Origin: Novosphingobium sp. JCM 18896
Lineage (GTDB): Bacteria; Pseudomonadota; Alphaproteobacteria; Sphingomonadales; Sphingomonadaceae
Assembly (NCBI RefSeq): GCF_025938095.1
Contig: NZ_JAPCZF010000002.1
Location: 434,001 to 498,000 of the forward strand
Length of the DNA stretch: 64,000 bases
Direction of reading: 5' to 3'
The translations under genes and the position numbers were made by a program. The notes below the pieces were generated by a model. The model searched no databases. It had not been told where the DNA came from and saw nothing but the letters and a program-made list of their open reading frames with translations. Positions 31,423 to 39,304 of this stretch are shown piece after piece. Every line of letters begins with the position of its first letter. Positions within the stretch are counted from its first letter, which is position 1.

Positions 31423-31914
31423 TCAGCCGCCGATGGCGTTCCGACGCAGGTCGCGGGCCTTGGTGAGGATGATGTCCTCGAGCTTCTGCACGGTCGCCGC
31501 CTGGACCGGCGCGTCGATCCAGCTGGTGCCCTGGGCGACCTGGCGGCTCGCCGCGACGCGCAGCGCATCGGCGCGCAGGTCCTGGTCGAGAATCGTGACG
31601 GTGACCTTGACGCGCTCGCCCGGGTTCTGCGGGTTGGCATACCAGTCGGTGACGATGACGCCGCCGTTGCTGTCGGTCTGGACCAGCGGCATGAACGACA
31701 GCGCATCGAGGCTGGCGCGCCACAGATACGAGTTCACGCCGATCGTCGTGACCTTCGAAGCCGCGATGTCCTGCCGCGCCAGTTCCTTCTTGCCGCCGCA
31801 GCCGGTCAGCGCGAGCGCGATCATCGCGGCCACGCCGGCGCGCGCAATCCAGCGCGAAGAGAAGGGACCGGTATCAGTGCCGGTAACAATGCTGGCCGTC
31901 ATCGTCGTTTCCAA
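31423..31914 (-). CDS. DUF3576 lipoprotein
   Basis: A 163-residue lipoprotein: a basic n-region and hydrophobic stretch end in ALTGC (Cys39). The mature part (IGVNSYLWRASLDALSFMPL, VIVTDWYANP, RADALRVAASRQVAQGTSW) is diagnostic of DUF3576. Alternative start MTAS, four residues in. It is first gene of the leuS-lptE-holA operon, an arrangement conserved in alphaproteobacteria, and is probably an envelope protein; molecular role unknown. Confidence 0.88.
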   Translation of the reverse strand: METTMTASIVTGTDTGPFSSRWIARAGVAAMIALALTGCGGKKELARQDIAASKVTTIGVNSYLWRASLDALSFMPLVQTDSNGGVIVTDWYANPQNPGERVKVTVTILDQDLRADALRVAASRQVAQGTSWIDAPVQAATVQKLEDIILTKARDLRRNAIGG

Positions 31915-32171
31915 ATCCTAGAGCCCAAAACCCTGAGCGAAGTTGGGGGCCTTAGCCCGCGCCGCTGAGCCTCTATAGCCGCGCCGCGCCGCGCGGCAAG
32001 TGCGGCCTCATTGTCCGCGCGCCGCTAAACGCCCGCTGAACGGCGAATGCTGTCGGCCGGTCTCAGCTTGTGTTAAGGTTGCTTGCGCGAGTCTCGCGCT
32101 GCAGTCTAGGTCGCGGCCGAGGCAAAGTCCGGCGCGAGGTTTGAGCTGCCAGGGTTGAAGAGGGGAGTAAG

Positions 32172-32930
32172 ATGGCCAGCGGATCGAAGAGCGGCATGAC
32201 AGCCGGTCTCTGGCTGGCCGGTGCGGTTTCGCTGCTGGCCCTGCCCAGCGCCGTGCTCGCCTTCGCCACCGATTTCGAAGCCCAGTTCGCCCCCGCCGGC
32301 GCCAGCGCGCTGCAGGGGATCGATTCCAGCGGTACGCCGCCGCGGCTGGCACGCGCGATCCCGATCCGTTCGCTGGCCAAGGGTCCGCTCTATCCGTTCA
32401 CCCCGGCGGGCACGCCGAACCGGCCCGACCGCTCGGTGACCGTGGCCGTGCGCGTCGATTCGGGCGCGCCGCAGATGATCTCCGTGCGCGGCATCCGCGT
32501 TCCGCATCTGGCCGACGTCGGCACCGCCCCGCTGCGCATCGCGCCGACCGCGTTCAACCTCGGCGTGTCGCGCGGCTACCACAACTTCGCGCAAGGCCTG
32601 GTGCCGCCGACCGAAGGCCGCAAGCCAGATCTCGCCGATCTCAGCAAGTTCACCATCGCCTCGAGCGGCGGCACGGGCGCCGATCCGGCCTCGCGCCTGC
32701 GCCCCCGTATCGTCGTCGACGAGCGTCAGGCCGCCGGCCGCGCCCCGCGAACCTTCGCCGGCGACGGCGACGATCAGGTCGATGTCGGCGGCTCGTACCG
32801 CCTGACGCGCAACCTCAACGTCACCGCCGGCGTGCGCTATTCGCAGTCCGAGCGCGAGCGTCTGCATCCGCTGACCGACGGCAAGCAGGACAACCAGGCG
32901 GTCTACGTCGGCACGCAGTTCAAGTTCTGA
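32172..32930 (+). CDS. exported protein with outer-membrane-like C-terminus, hypothetical
   Basis: A 252-residue protein with a signal peptide (TAGLWLAGAVSLLALPSAVLA, cleavage near residue 30). A Pro/Ala/Arg-rich middle is followed by a C-terminal stretch of alternating strands (VGGSYRLTRNLNVTAGVRYS ... QAVYVGTQFKF) ending in Phe, the usual BAM recognition pattern. There are too few strands for a complete barrel, so it may be a periplasmic protein with a short hairpin or part of an oligomeric barrel. The 257-base gap upstream probably carries its promoter. No family recognised. Confidence 0.65.
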   Translation: MASGSKSGMTAGLWLAGAVSLLALPSAVLAFATDFEAQFAPAGASALQGIDSSGTPPRLARAIPIRSLAKGPLYPFTPAGTPNRPDRSVTVAVRVDSGAPQMISVRGIRVPHLADVGTAPLRIAPTAFNLGVSRGYHNFAQGLVPPTEGRKPDLADLSKFTIASSGGTGADPASRLRPRIVVDERQAAGRAPRTFAGDGDDQVDVGGSYRLTRNLNVTAGVRYSQSERERLHPLTDGKQDNQAVYVGTQFKF

Positions 32931-33109
32931 GGCGATCGTTCACGCCATCGCCGGTTGGCGCCGGATCGGACGCAACCCGCGCCTAAATCGTCATCACGCC
33001 ATCATAAATTCGACCGAATAGCGCCTTCGCGATCCGGCCTGGATTGCCTTCGGGCGGGATCCGACGCATTCCTCTTCATGAGGAGAGCGCAACAAAAGAA
33101 GGATTCAAT

Positions 33110-33832
33110 ATGGCGCGTGTGGCAGTCGTGACGGGCGGGACCCGGGGCATCGGCGAAGCGATCTCGCTGGTTCTCCAGGGACAGGGCTTCACCGTGGTCG
33201 CGAACTATGCGGGGAACGTCGAGAAGGCCAAGGCCTTCACCGATCGGACGGGAATTCCGGCGGTGCGCTGGGACGTGGGCGACCACGAGACCACCTTCCA
33301 CAACTGCGTCGACATCGCCGCGCGCTTCGGGCCGATCGACGTCGTCGTGAACAACGCCGGCGTCACGCGCGACGGCGTGCTTCACAAGATGAGCTTCGAC
33401 GACTGGAACGAGGTGATGCGCATCAACCTCGGCGGCTGCTTCAACATGGCCAAGGCCACTTTCCCCGGCATGCGCGACCGCGGCTGGGGCCGGATCATCA
33501 ACATCGGCTCGATCAACGGCCAGGCCGGCCAGTACGGCCAGGTCAACTATGCCGCGGCCAAGTCGGGCATCCACGGCTTCACCAAGGCGCTCGCCCAGGA
33601 AGGTGCCAAGTTCGGCGTGACGGTCAACGCGATCGCGCCCGGCTACATCGACACCGACATGGTCGCCGCGGTACCCGCACCGGTGCTCGAGAAGATCGTC
33701 GCCAAGATCCCCGTCGGCCGCCTCGGCCACGCCGAGGAAATCGCCCGCGGCGTCGCCTTCCTCGCCTCGGAGGAAGCCGGCTTCGTGACCGGCTCGACGA
33801 TGTCGATCAACGGCGGCCAGCACATGTATTGA
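33110..33832 (+). CDS. phbB: acetoacetyl-CoA reductase
   Basis: A 240-residue SDR that reduces acetoacetyl-CoA to (R)-3-hydroxybutyryl-CoA for polyhydroxybutyrate. It has VVTGGTRGIGEAIS, DVVVNNAGVTRD, NIGSINGQAGQYGQVNYAAAKSG (catalytic Ser, Tyr and Lys) and the family-typical GQYGQ, IAPGYIDTDMV, FVTGSTMSINGGQHMY ending. The ATG at 33110 gives the exact N-terminus and has AGAAGGA upstream. The polymerase gene is not nearby. FabG is the alternative, but PhbB-specific stretches favour this call. Confidence 0.9.
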   Translation: MARVAVVTGGTRGIGEAISLVLQGQGFTVVANYAGNVEKAKAFTDRTGIPAVRWDVGDHETTFHNCVDIAARFGPIDVVVNNAGVTRDGVLHKMSFDDWNEVMRINLGGCFNMAKATFPGMRDRGWGRIINIGSINGQAGQYGQVNYAAAKSGIHGFTKALAQEGAKFGVTVNAIAPGYIDTDMVAAVPAPVLEKIVAKIPVGRLGHAEEIARGVAFLASEEAGFVTGSTMSINGGQHMY

Positions 33833-33836
33833 ACTG

Positions 33837-34076
33837 GTGAGCACGCCTTACCACCCGCCCGTGAAGCGATCGGTCGAGATTGCCGGTCACAAGACTTCGA
33901 TCAGCCTCGAACCGCTGTTCTGGGACTTGTTGAAGCAGGCGGCGCAGGCGGAAGGCGTGCCGCTCAATGCGCTGGTGGCGCGTATCGACGTCGAGCGGAT
34001 CGCGGCCGAAACGCCGCCAGGGCTCGCCAGCGCGATCCGCCTGTGGCTGGCCGATCGCCTGGCGAGTGAGGCTTAG
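33837..34076 (+). CDS. ribbon-helix-helix domain protein (RHH_4 type)
   Basis: A 79-residue protein starting at GTG 33837, four bases after phbB stops. KRSVEIAGHKTSISLEPLFW, LNALVARID and LASAIRLWLADRL match the RHH_4 family of small DNA-binding or regulatory proteins. It is co-directional and likely co-transcribed with phbB, so it could regulate that gene or just share the message. It ends three bases from the stop of the convergent small membrane protein. Confidence 0.82.
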   Translation: MSTPYHPPVKRSVEIAGHKTSISLEPLFWDLLKQAAQAEGVPLNALVARIDVERIAAETPPGLASAIRLWLADRLASEA

Positions 34077-34079
34077 ACG

Positions 34080-34325
34080 TCAGTTGAAGCGGTTGGCGGC
34101 CGGCGGATCGCTGGCGGGATAGCTCTCGTCGCTAGCCTCGTCGACCTTGTCCCATTCGGGCGGATCGCTGCGCATCGAATCGGGTCCGGCGTTGCGCACC
34201 TCGACCGGCCCTGGCGTCGATTCGCCGCTGGCGAAAGCGGCGCGGCGCAGTTCCTTTTCGCGCGTGGCGTAGCGGTAGAGGCCGTAACCGACCGCACCGG
34301 CGAAAGCGATCTGAAGCAAACCCAT
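34080..34325 (-). CDS. small single-TM hypothetical protein
   Basis: An 81-residue protein with one N-terminal membrane segment (GLLQIAFAGAVGYGLYRYAT) and a charged, Pro/Asp/Ser-rich tail ending PPAANRFN. GAGGAGTTTGCTCTG lies ahead of the ATG. It is separated by about 59 bases from upstream murA on the same strand. Similar tiny proteins near this locus occur in sphingomonads; function unknown. Confidence 0.65.
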   Translation of the reverse strand: MGLLQIAFAGAVGYGLYRYATREKELRRAAFASGESTPGPVEVRNAGPDSMRSDPPEWDKVDEASDESYPASDPPAANRFN

Positions 34326-34384
34326 CAGAGCAAACTCCTCGTTGTTTGCCCTTCAAACGCGCCGGCGCGGTTTTGGTTCTCGGA

Positions 34385-35668
34385 TCAGTCGCCCCCGACG
34401 CGTTCGATCTCAGCACCGATCAGCGCCAGCTTCTCCTCGAGCCGCTCGTAGCCGCGGTCGAGGTGATAGAGCCGGTGGACCTGGGTCTCGCCCTCGGCGG
34501 CGAGACCGGCGATCACCAGGCTCATCGAGGCGCGCAGGTCGGTCGCCATGACTTCGGCGCCGGTCAGCTTGGGCACGCCGTGGACGATCGCGGTGCGGCC
34601 CGAGGTCTCGATGCGCGCGCCCATGCGGTTGAGCTCGGGCACGTGCATGTAGCGATTCTCGAAGATCGTTTCGGTCAGCACCGAAGCGCCGTCGGCGCGG
34701 CAGAGCAGCGCCATCAGCTGCGCCTGCATGTCGGTGGCGAAGCCCGGATAGGGTGCGGTCGACAGGTTGACCGCGCGCAGCGGGCCGTCGGCGGCGACAT
34801 GCATGCCGCCGTCGCGCGGCTCGACGCTGACGCCGGCATCGCGCAGCGCCTGGACGGTCGCTTCCATCTCTTCGATGACGGCGCCCTTGAGCGTGACCTC
34901 GCCGCCGGTGATCGCCGCGGCGCAGGCGTAGGAGCCAGCCTCGATACGGTCGGACATCACACGATAGGTCGCGCCGTGGAGCCGGTCGACCCCGTGGATC
35001 GTCAGATCCGACGTGCCGATGCCTTCGATCTGCGCGCCCATCGCAACGAGCATGTTGCACAGGTCGACGATCTCGGGCTCGCGCGCGGCGTTGTGCAGGG
35101 TCGACTTGCCGCGTGCGGTGGCCGCGGCCATCAGCGCGTTCTCGGTCGCGCCGACCGAAACCACGGGGAACGAGTAGCGCCCGCCGGGCAGGCCGCCGTC
35201 GGGGGCGATCGCGCGGACATAGCCGGCGGCGAGCTCGATCGTCGCGCCGAGCGCTTCGAGCGCCTTGAGGTGCAAGTCGATCGGGCGGTTGCCGATGGCG
35301 CAGCCGCCCGGCAGCGACACGGTTGCCTCGCCCATGCGCGCGAGCATCGGGCCAAGCACCAGGATCGAGGCGCGCATCTTGCGCACCAGTTCGTAAGGCG
35401 CGATCGACGTGGTCATCCGCGTCGCCTGCAGGGTCATGACGCGGCCGAAGTCCTCAGGACGCGAGCCGGCGATCGTCGTCGAGACGCCGAACTGGTTCAT
35501 CAGGTGCTGGAAGCCGTCGATGTCGGCGAGCCGCGGCAGGTTGCGCAGCGTCAGCGGCTCGTCGGTCAGCAGGGCACAGGGAAGCAGGGTGAGCGCGGCG
35601 TTCTTGGCGCCCGAGACGGGCAGGGTACCGGCGAGGCGATTGCCGCCACGAATGATGATCTTGTCCAT
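34385..35668 (-). CDS. murA: UDP-N-acetylglucosamine 1-carboxyvinyltransferase
   Basis: A 427-residue enzyme for the first committed step of peptidoglycan synthesis (enolpyruvyl transfer to UDP-GlcNAc). [18 protein letters not shown] gives the catalytic Lys/Asn; [16 protein letters not shown] holds the PEP-binding, fosfomycin-reactive Cys. [17 protein letters not shown] and [17 protein letters not shown] complete the domain. Full length, single gene. The 235-base gap to the divergent cytochrome operon has a TTGACG at 35753 but no convincing -10. Confidence 0.97.
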   Translation of the reverse strand: MDKIIIRGGNRLAGTLPVSGAKNAALTLLPCALLTDEPLTLRNLPRLADIDGFQHLMNQFGVSTTIAGSRPEDFGRVMTLQATRMTTSIAPYELVRKMRASILVLGPMLARMGEATVSLPGGCAIGNRPIDLHLKALEALGATIELAAGYVRAIAPDGGLPGGRYSFPVVSVGATENALMAAATARGKSTLHNAAREPEIVDLCNMLVAMGAQIEGIGTSDLTIHGVDRLHGATYRVMSDRIEAGSYACAAAITGGEVTLKGAVIEEMEATVQALRDAGVSVEPRDGGMHVAADGPLRAVNLSTAPYPGFATDMQAQLMALLCRADGASVLTETIFENRYMHVPELNRMGARIETSGRTAIVHGVPKLTGAEVMATDLRASMSLVIAGLAAEGETQVHRLYHLDRGYERLEEKLALIGAEIERVGGD

Positions 35669-35903
35669 CGCGTCGCCTTAGCGCGAAACGAGGCGCGGGC
35701 AAACGTGCCCGCGGCGCGAAGCGAAAAGAACCGTGCAAGGCGTCGGAATTGCTTGACGAAAGTGTGCTCGGCGCGAGAAAAGCCAGGCAATGCGCAAGGA
35801 ACTGTGCGCTTCATCACACGGGTCGACGCCGTCGTCTGCAATAAGACGGTAACAACTTGAAGATGTAGCGGAGCGGCTTCGCGCAGCACCGGGGGGTGAA
35901 AAC

Positions 35904-37289
35904 ATGATGAGGGCAGCGGTACAGAACGTAGCGACCGGGCGGCGCGCCGTGGCGCCCCTGCGCGTCGTGGCGATTCTGACCTTGCTGGCAGCGCTTCTGC
36001 TGGCCTCCGCCGCCTGGGCCGGCGGCACCTTCCAGGGCGTCGCGAGCTGCGCCGGTTCGACCTGCCACGGCCGCAGCGAGGGCGACGGCAAGGTCGTCCG
36101 CCAGGATGAGCTCATGCAGTGGCAGGAGCCTTCGAGCAAAGGCGGCGCGCACAGCCGCGCCTATGCCGCACTGACCAGCCCGCGCGGCCAGAAGATCCTT
36201 TCGGCGCTGGGTCTGGGCAAGGCCGAGAGCGCCTCGGCCTGCCTTGGCTGCCATGCGACCAATCCCGGACCGGGCGAGCGCGGCGGGCGTTTCCAGCTGA
36301 CCGACGGCGTCGGCTGCGAATCGTGCCACGGCGCCGCCTCGGGCTGGATCTCATCGCACTATGCCGTGCCGGCGACCCACGTCTCGAACATCGCGCAGGG
36401 CATGATCCCGCTCGAGAATCCCAAGGCGCGCGCCTCGGTCTGCCTCGATTGCCACTTCGGCAGCGCCAAGACCGGCCAGTTCGTCAGCCATTCGATGATG
36501 GCCGCGGGCCACCCGCGCGTCGCCTTCGAGCTCGACCTGTTCTCCGACCTCCAGCGCCACTGGGACGACGACGCCGACTATCGCCAGCGCAAGGGCCGCG
36601 ACGATTCGGTGCGGCTCTGGGCGGTCGGCCAGGCCGAGGCCGTGCAGCGCTCGCTGTCGCTGTTCCAGCAGCCGCAGTTCGCCAGCGAGGGGATCTTCCC
36701 CGAGTTCTACTTCTACGATTGCCACTCATGCCACCGCAGCATCGACGACCAGCCGAACCGCGCGCGCACCTTCGAGACCAATCCGGGCCGCCCGATGACC
36801 TTCGGCCTGCCGCCCTACAACGACGAGAACATCATCATGCTCTCGGCCGTCGCGCAGGTGCTGGCCCCGGGCCAGGCGGGCGCCTTCGATGCTGCCAGCC
36901 GCAGCTTCCACGCGGCGATGGGCGAAGGCCGGCCGCAGGCGGTCGCCGCCGCGGGCAAGCTGCGCGCCGCCGCCGCCTCGCTGTCGAGCGCGCTGGCCGC
37001 GCGCCAGGGCAGCGCCGACAGCGCCTTCGCCGTGGTCGACGCGATCGCCGGCCGCGTGATCGCGCCGCGCTTCACCGACTATACCGGCTCGGCCCAGGCG
37101 GTGATGGCGGTCGACACCCTGCTCAACGCCATGGTCCGCCAGGGCCGCGTCACGGTCGGCGCCGCCGCCGGCATCCGCGCCAACATCAACCGCGCCTATG
37201 CCGCGGTCGCCAGCCCGACGACCTACGACCCCGCCGGCTTCCGCGCCGCGCTGGGACAGGCCGCCGGCGCCATCCGGAGCCTGCGCTGA
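35904..37289 (+). CDS. pentaheme c-type cytochrome (cytochrome c554-like), exported
   Basis: A 461-residue periplasmic multiheme cytochrome. The basic N-terminus and hydrophobic core end in ASAAWAG (signal cleavage near residue 39). Heme sites: CAGSTCH (49-55, an unusual C-x4-C-H), CLGCH (113), CESCH (138), CLDCH (180) and CHSCH (273). The C-terminal third (about 285-461) is helical, Ala-rich and heme-free. The arrangement resembles cytochrome c554-type proteins. It is the first gene of a four-gene operon in which every junction is TGATG, so translation is coupled. It may carry electrons across the periplasm. GGGGGG lies before the ATG. Confidence 0.85.
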   Translation: MMRAAVQNVATGRRAVAPLRVVAILTLLAALLLASAAWAGGTFQGVASCAGSTCHGRSEGDGKVVRQDELMQWQEPSSKGGAHSRAYAALTSPRGQKILSALGLGKAESASACLGCHATNPGPGERGGRFQLTDGVGCESCHGAASGWISSHYAVPATHVSNIAQGMIPLENPKARASVCLDCHFGSAKTGQFVSHSMMAAGHPRVAFELDLFSDLQRHWDDDADYRQRKGRDDSVRLWAVGQAEAVQRSLSLFQQPQFASEGIFPEFYFYDCHSCHRSIDDQPNRARTFETNPGRPMTFGLPPYNDENIIMLSAVAQVLAPGQAGAFDAASRSFHAAMGEGRPQAVAAAGKLRAAAASLSSALAARQGSADSAFAVVDAIAGRVIAPRFTDYTGSAQAVMAVDTLLNAMVRQGRVTVGAAAGIRANINRAYAAVASPTTYDPAGFRAALGQAAGAIRSLR

Positions 37290-39304
37290 TGCGGATCTTC
37301 CGGCGCAAGACCGCGCAGGCCGCCGGCACCCTGCTGGCGACGACCTCGCTGCTGCTCGCCGCCTGCGGCGGCAGCGATAGCGGCACGCCGACCCCAGTCG
37401 CGACGCAGAGCCCCACGCCGACCCCGACCACGGGCAGCGTGTTCCAGGTGCCCGCCGCGACCAACCTGACCGTCGCCGACATCCAGAAGGTGATCGCCCA
37501 GGGCGTTGCCGAGGCCCAGGCGCAGAACTTCAAGGCCGGCTTCGTCGTGATCGACCGCGTCGGCAACGTGCTCGCGGTCTTCGCCATGACCGGCGCCGAC
37601 CTGACCTTGAAGACCCCGCCCGCGCCCGATGGCAACAGCACCGACCTGCAGAACCTCAACCTGCCGGCGCCCGCCGCGCTGGCGGGCGGCATTTCCAAGG
37701 CGCTGACCTCGTCCTACTTCTCGTCGGTCGGCGGCGCCTTCTCGAGCCGCACCGCCAACGACATCGTCCAGGCCAACTTCCCGCCCTCGGCGATCACCAA
37801 AGGCTTCGAGAGCGGCGCGCTGTTCTCGGTCCAGCTGAGCCAGCTGCCCTGTTCGGACGTGTCGCGCCGCTTCCTCGGCGTCGGCGTGCCGGGCAATCTC
37901 GCGGGCACGCACCGTGGGCCGCTGGGCGTCGGCGCCGATGCCGGCGCCTTCCCGCTCTACAAGGACGGCGCCGTGGTCGGCTCGGTCGCCGTCGTGGGCG
38001 ACGGCATCTACGGCTTCGACAGCGAATACCGCGAACGCGACGCCGATCTGCGCGAGGAAACCGTCGCGCTCGCCGCGACGCGCGGCTTCGAGCCCAAGGA
38101 CGAGATTCGCGCCGATCGCATCTCGATCGACGGCACCCTGCTGCGCTATTCGGAAGCCACGTCGGCAGATTTCAAGAGCAGCGCCTCGTCGGTGCCCAGC
38201 TTCGCGTCGATCAACGGCGTGGTCGGCGCGCTGGTCTCGGTCCGCGGCTATTTCGACGCGGCCACCGGCATCGTCGCCGGCGCGGTCTACGGCGCCGAGG
38301 AATCGGGCGTGCGCCCGGCCAAGGCCTCGGACGGCTACAACGATCCGGACATCTGGGTGGTCAGCGACGGCCAGGGCAACACGCGCTACCTGCCCAAGGC
38401 CGGCACCGACGCCGGCTCCGTCACCCAGCCGCTGACCGCCAACGAGGTGCGCACCTTGCTGGTCGAGGCATTCAACATCCAGCGCCGCGCCCGCGCGCAG
38501 GTGCGCCGCCCGGTCGACAACCGCGCGCAGAACACGATCGTCGTGGTCGACACCAACGGCGAGGTCCTGGGCCTGGTCCGCGGTCCCGACGCGCTGGTCG
38601 ACGCGATCGATGCCGTGCCGCAGAAGGCGCGCACGGCGATGTTCTTCTCGAACCCGGTCGCCGCCGCCGACCTCACCGCCAACGGCGATCCGGCCGTCGC
38701 GCCGTTCCTGGCGGCGACGCGCACCTTCCTCAACGATGCGACCGCGCTGACGGGCAAGATCGCCTTCTCGGGCCGCGCGATCGGCAACCTGTCGCGCCCC
38801 AACTTCCCCGATGGCGAGGCCGGGCGCCCGAACGGGCCTCTGTCGGTTCCCGAATCGCGCTTCTCTATCTTCTCGACGGGGCTCCAGTCGAAGCTGGTGA
38901 CCCCCGACATCATCCGTCACATCGAGTGGATCCTCGGCGCACGACCGACCGACGTGCCGCAGACCTGCTCGCAGAGCCCGATCGTGCCCGCGACCGCGCG
39001 CAACCGCATCAACAACGGCATCACCCTGTTCGGCGGCGGCGTGCCGATCTACCGTGGTGGGCAGCTGATCGGCGCGATCGCCGCCTCGGGCGACGGTGAC
39101 GACCAGAGCGACATGATCGCCTTCCTCGGCCTGGTGAACGCCGGGCTCAAGCTCGGCAACAGCCTCGGCCCGCCGGCCCCGGCGATCCGTTCGGATACGA
39201 TCGTCGTGCCCGTGGGCAGCGGCAGCCAGCGGCTGACCTTCATCGCCTGCCCCTTCGCGCCGTTCATCGACACGCCGCAACAGAACGTCTGCGAGGGCTT
39301 CTGA
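37289..39304 (+). CDS. lipoprotein with duplicated HbpS/GlcG-like heme-binding domains
   Basis: A 671-residue lipoprotein: MRIFRRKTAQ start, lipobox LLAAC (Cys26), then a Pro/Thr-rich linker. Two copies of the GlcG/HbpS fold are visible, starting at LTVADIQKVIAQGVAEAQ (with VVIDRVGNVLAVFAM) and at LTANEVRTLLVEAFNIQ (with IVVVDTNGEVLGLVRGP). Each is followed by the NNGITLFGGGVPIYRGG- or GAVVGSVAVVGD-type segment. There is no CXXCH, so any heme would be bound non-covalently. It overlaps its neighbours by one base on both sides. It could be a surface or periplasmic heme or ligand sensor for the conduit; the role is unknown. Confidence 0.75.
   Translation: MRIFRRKTAQAAGTLLATTSLLLAACGGSDSGTPTPVATQSPTPTPTTGSVFQVPAATNLTVADIQKVIAQGVAEAQAQNFKAGFVVIDRVGNVLAVFAMTGADLTLKTPPAPDGNSTDLQNLNLPAPAALAGGISKALTSSYFSSVGGAFSSRTANDIVQANFPPSAITKGFESGALFSVQLSQLPCSDVSRRFLGVGVPGNLAGTHRGPLGVGADAGAFPLYKDGAVVGSVAVVGDGIYGFDSEYRERDADLREETVALAATRGFEPKDEIRADRISIDGTLLRYSEATSADFKSSASSVPSFASINGVVGALVSVRGYFDAATGIVAGAVYGAEESGVRPAKASDGYNDPDIWVVSDGQGNTRYLPKAGTDAGSVTQPLTANEVRTLLVEAFNIQRRARAQVRRPVDNRAQNTIVVVDTNGEVLGLVRGPDALVDAIDAVPQKARTAMFFSNPVAAADLTANGDPAVAPFLAATRTFLNDATALTGKIAFSGRAIGNLSRPNFPDGEAGRPNGPLSVPESRFSIFSTGLQSKLVTPDIIRHIEWILGARPTDVPQTCSQSPIVPATARNRINNGITLFGGGVPIYRGGQLIGAIAASGDGDDQSDMIAFLGLVNAGLKLGNSLGPPAPAIRSDTIVVPVGSGSQRLTFIACPFAPFIDTPQQNVCEGF

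Noticed and set aside
29147..31921. 924-residue plus-strand open frame
   Set aside because: Complement of leuS and DUF3576, both clearly real.
35753..35781. Promoter of the cytochrome operon (TTGACG)
   Set aside because: A -35-like box is present but the expected -10 position reads AGAAAA, too weak to annotate.
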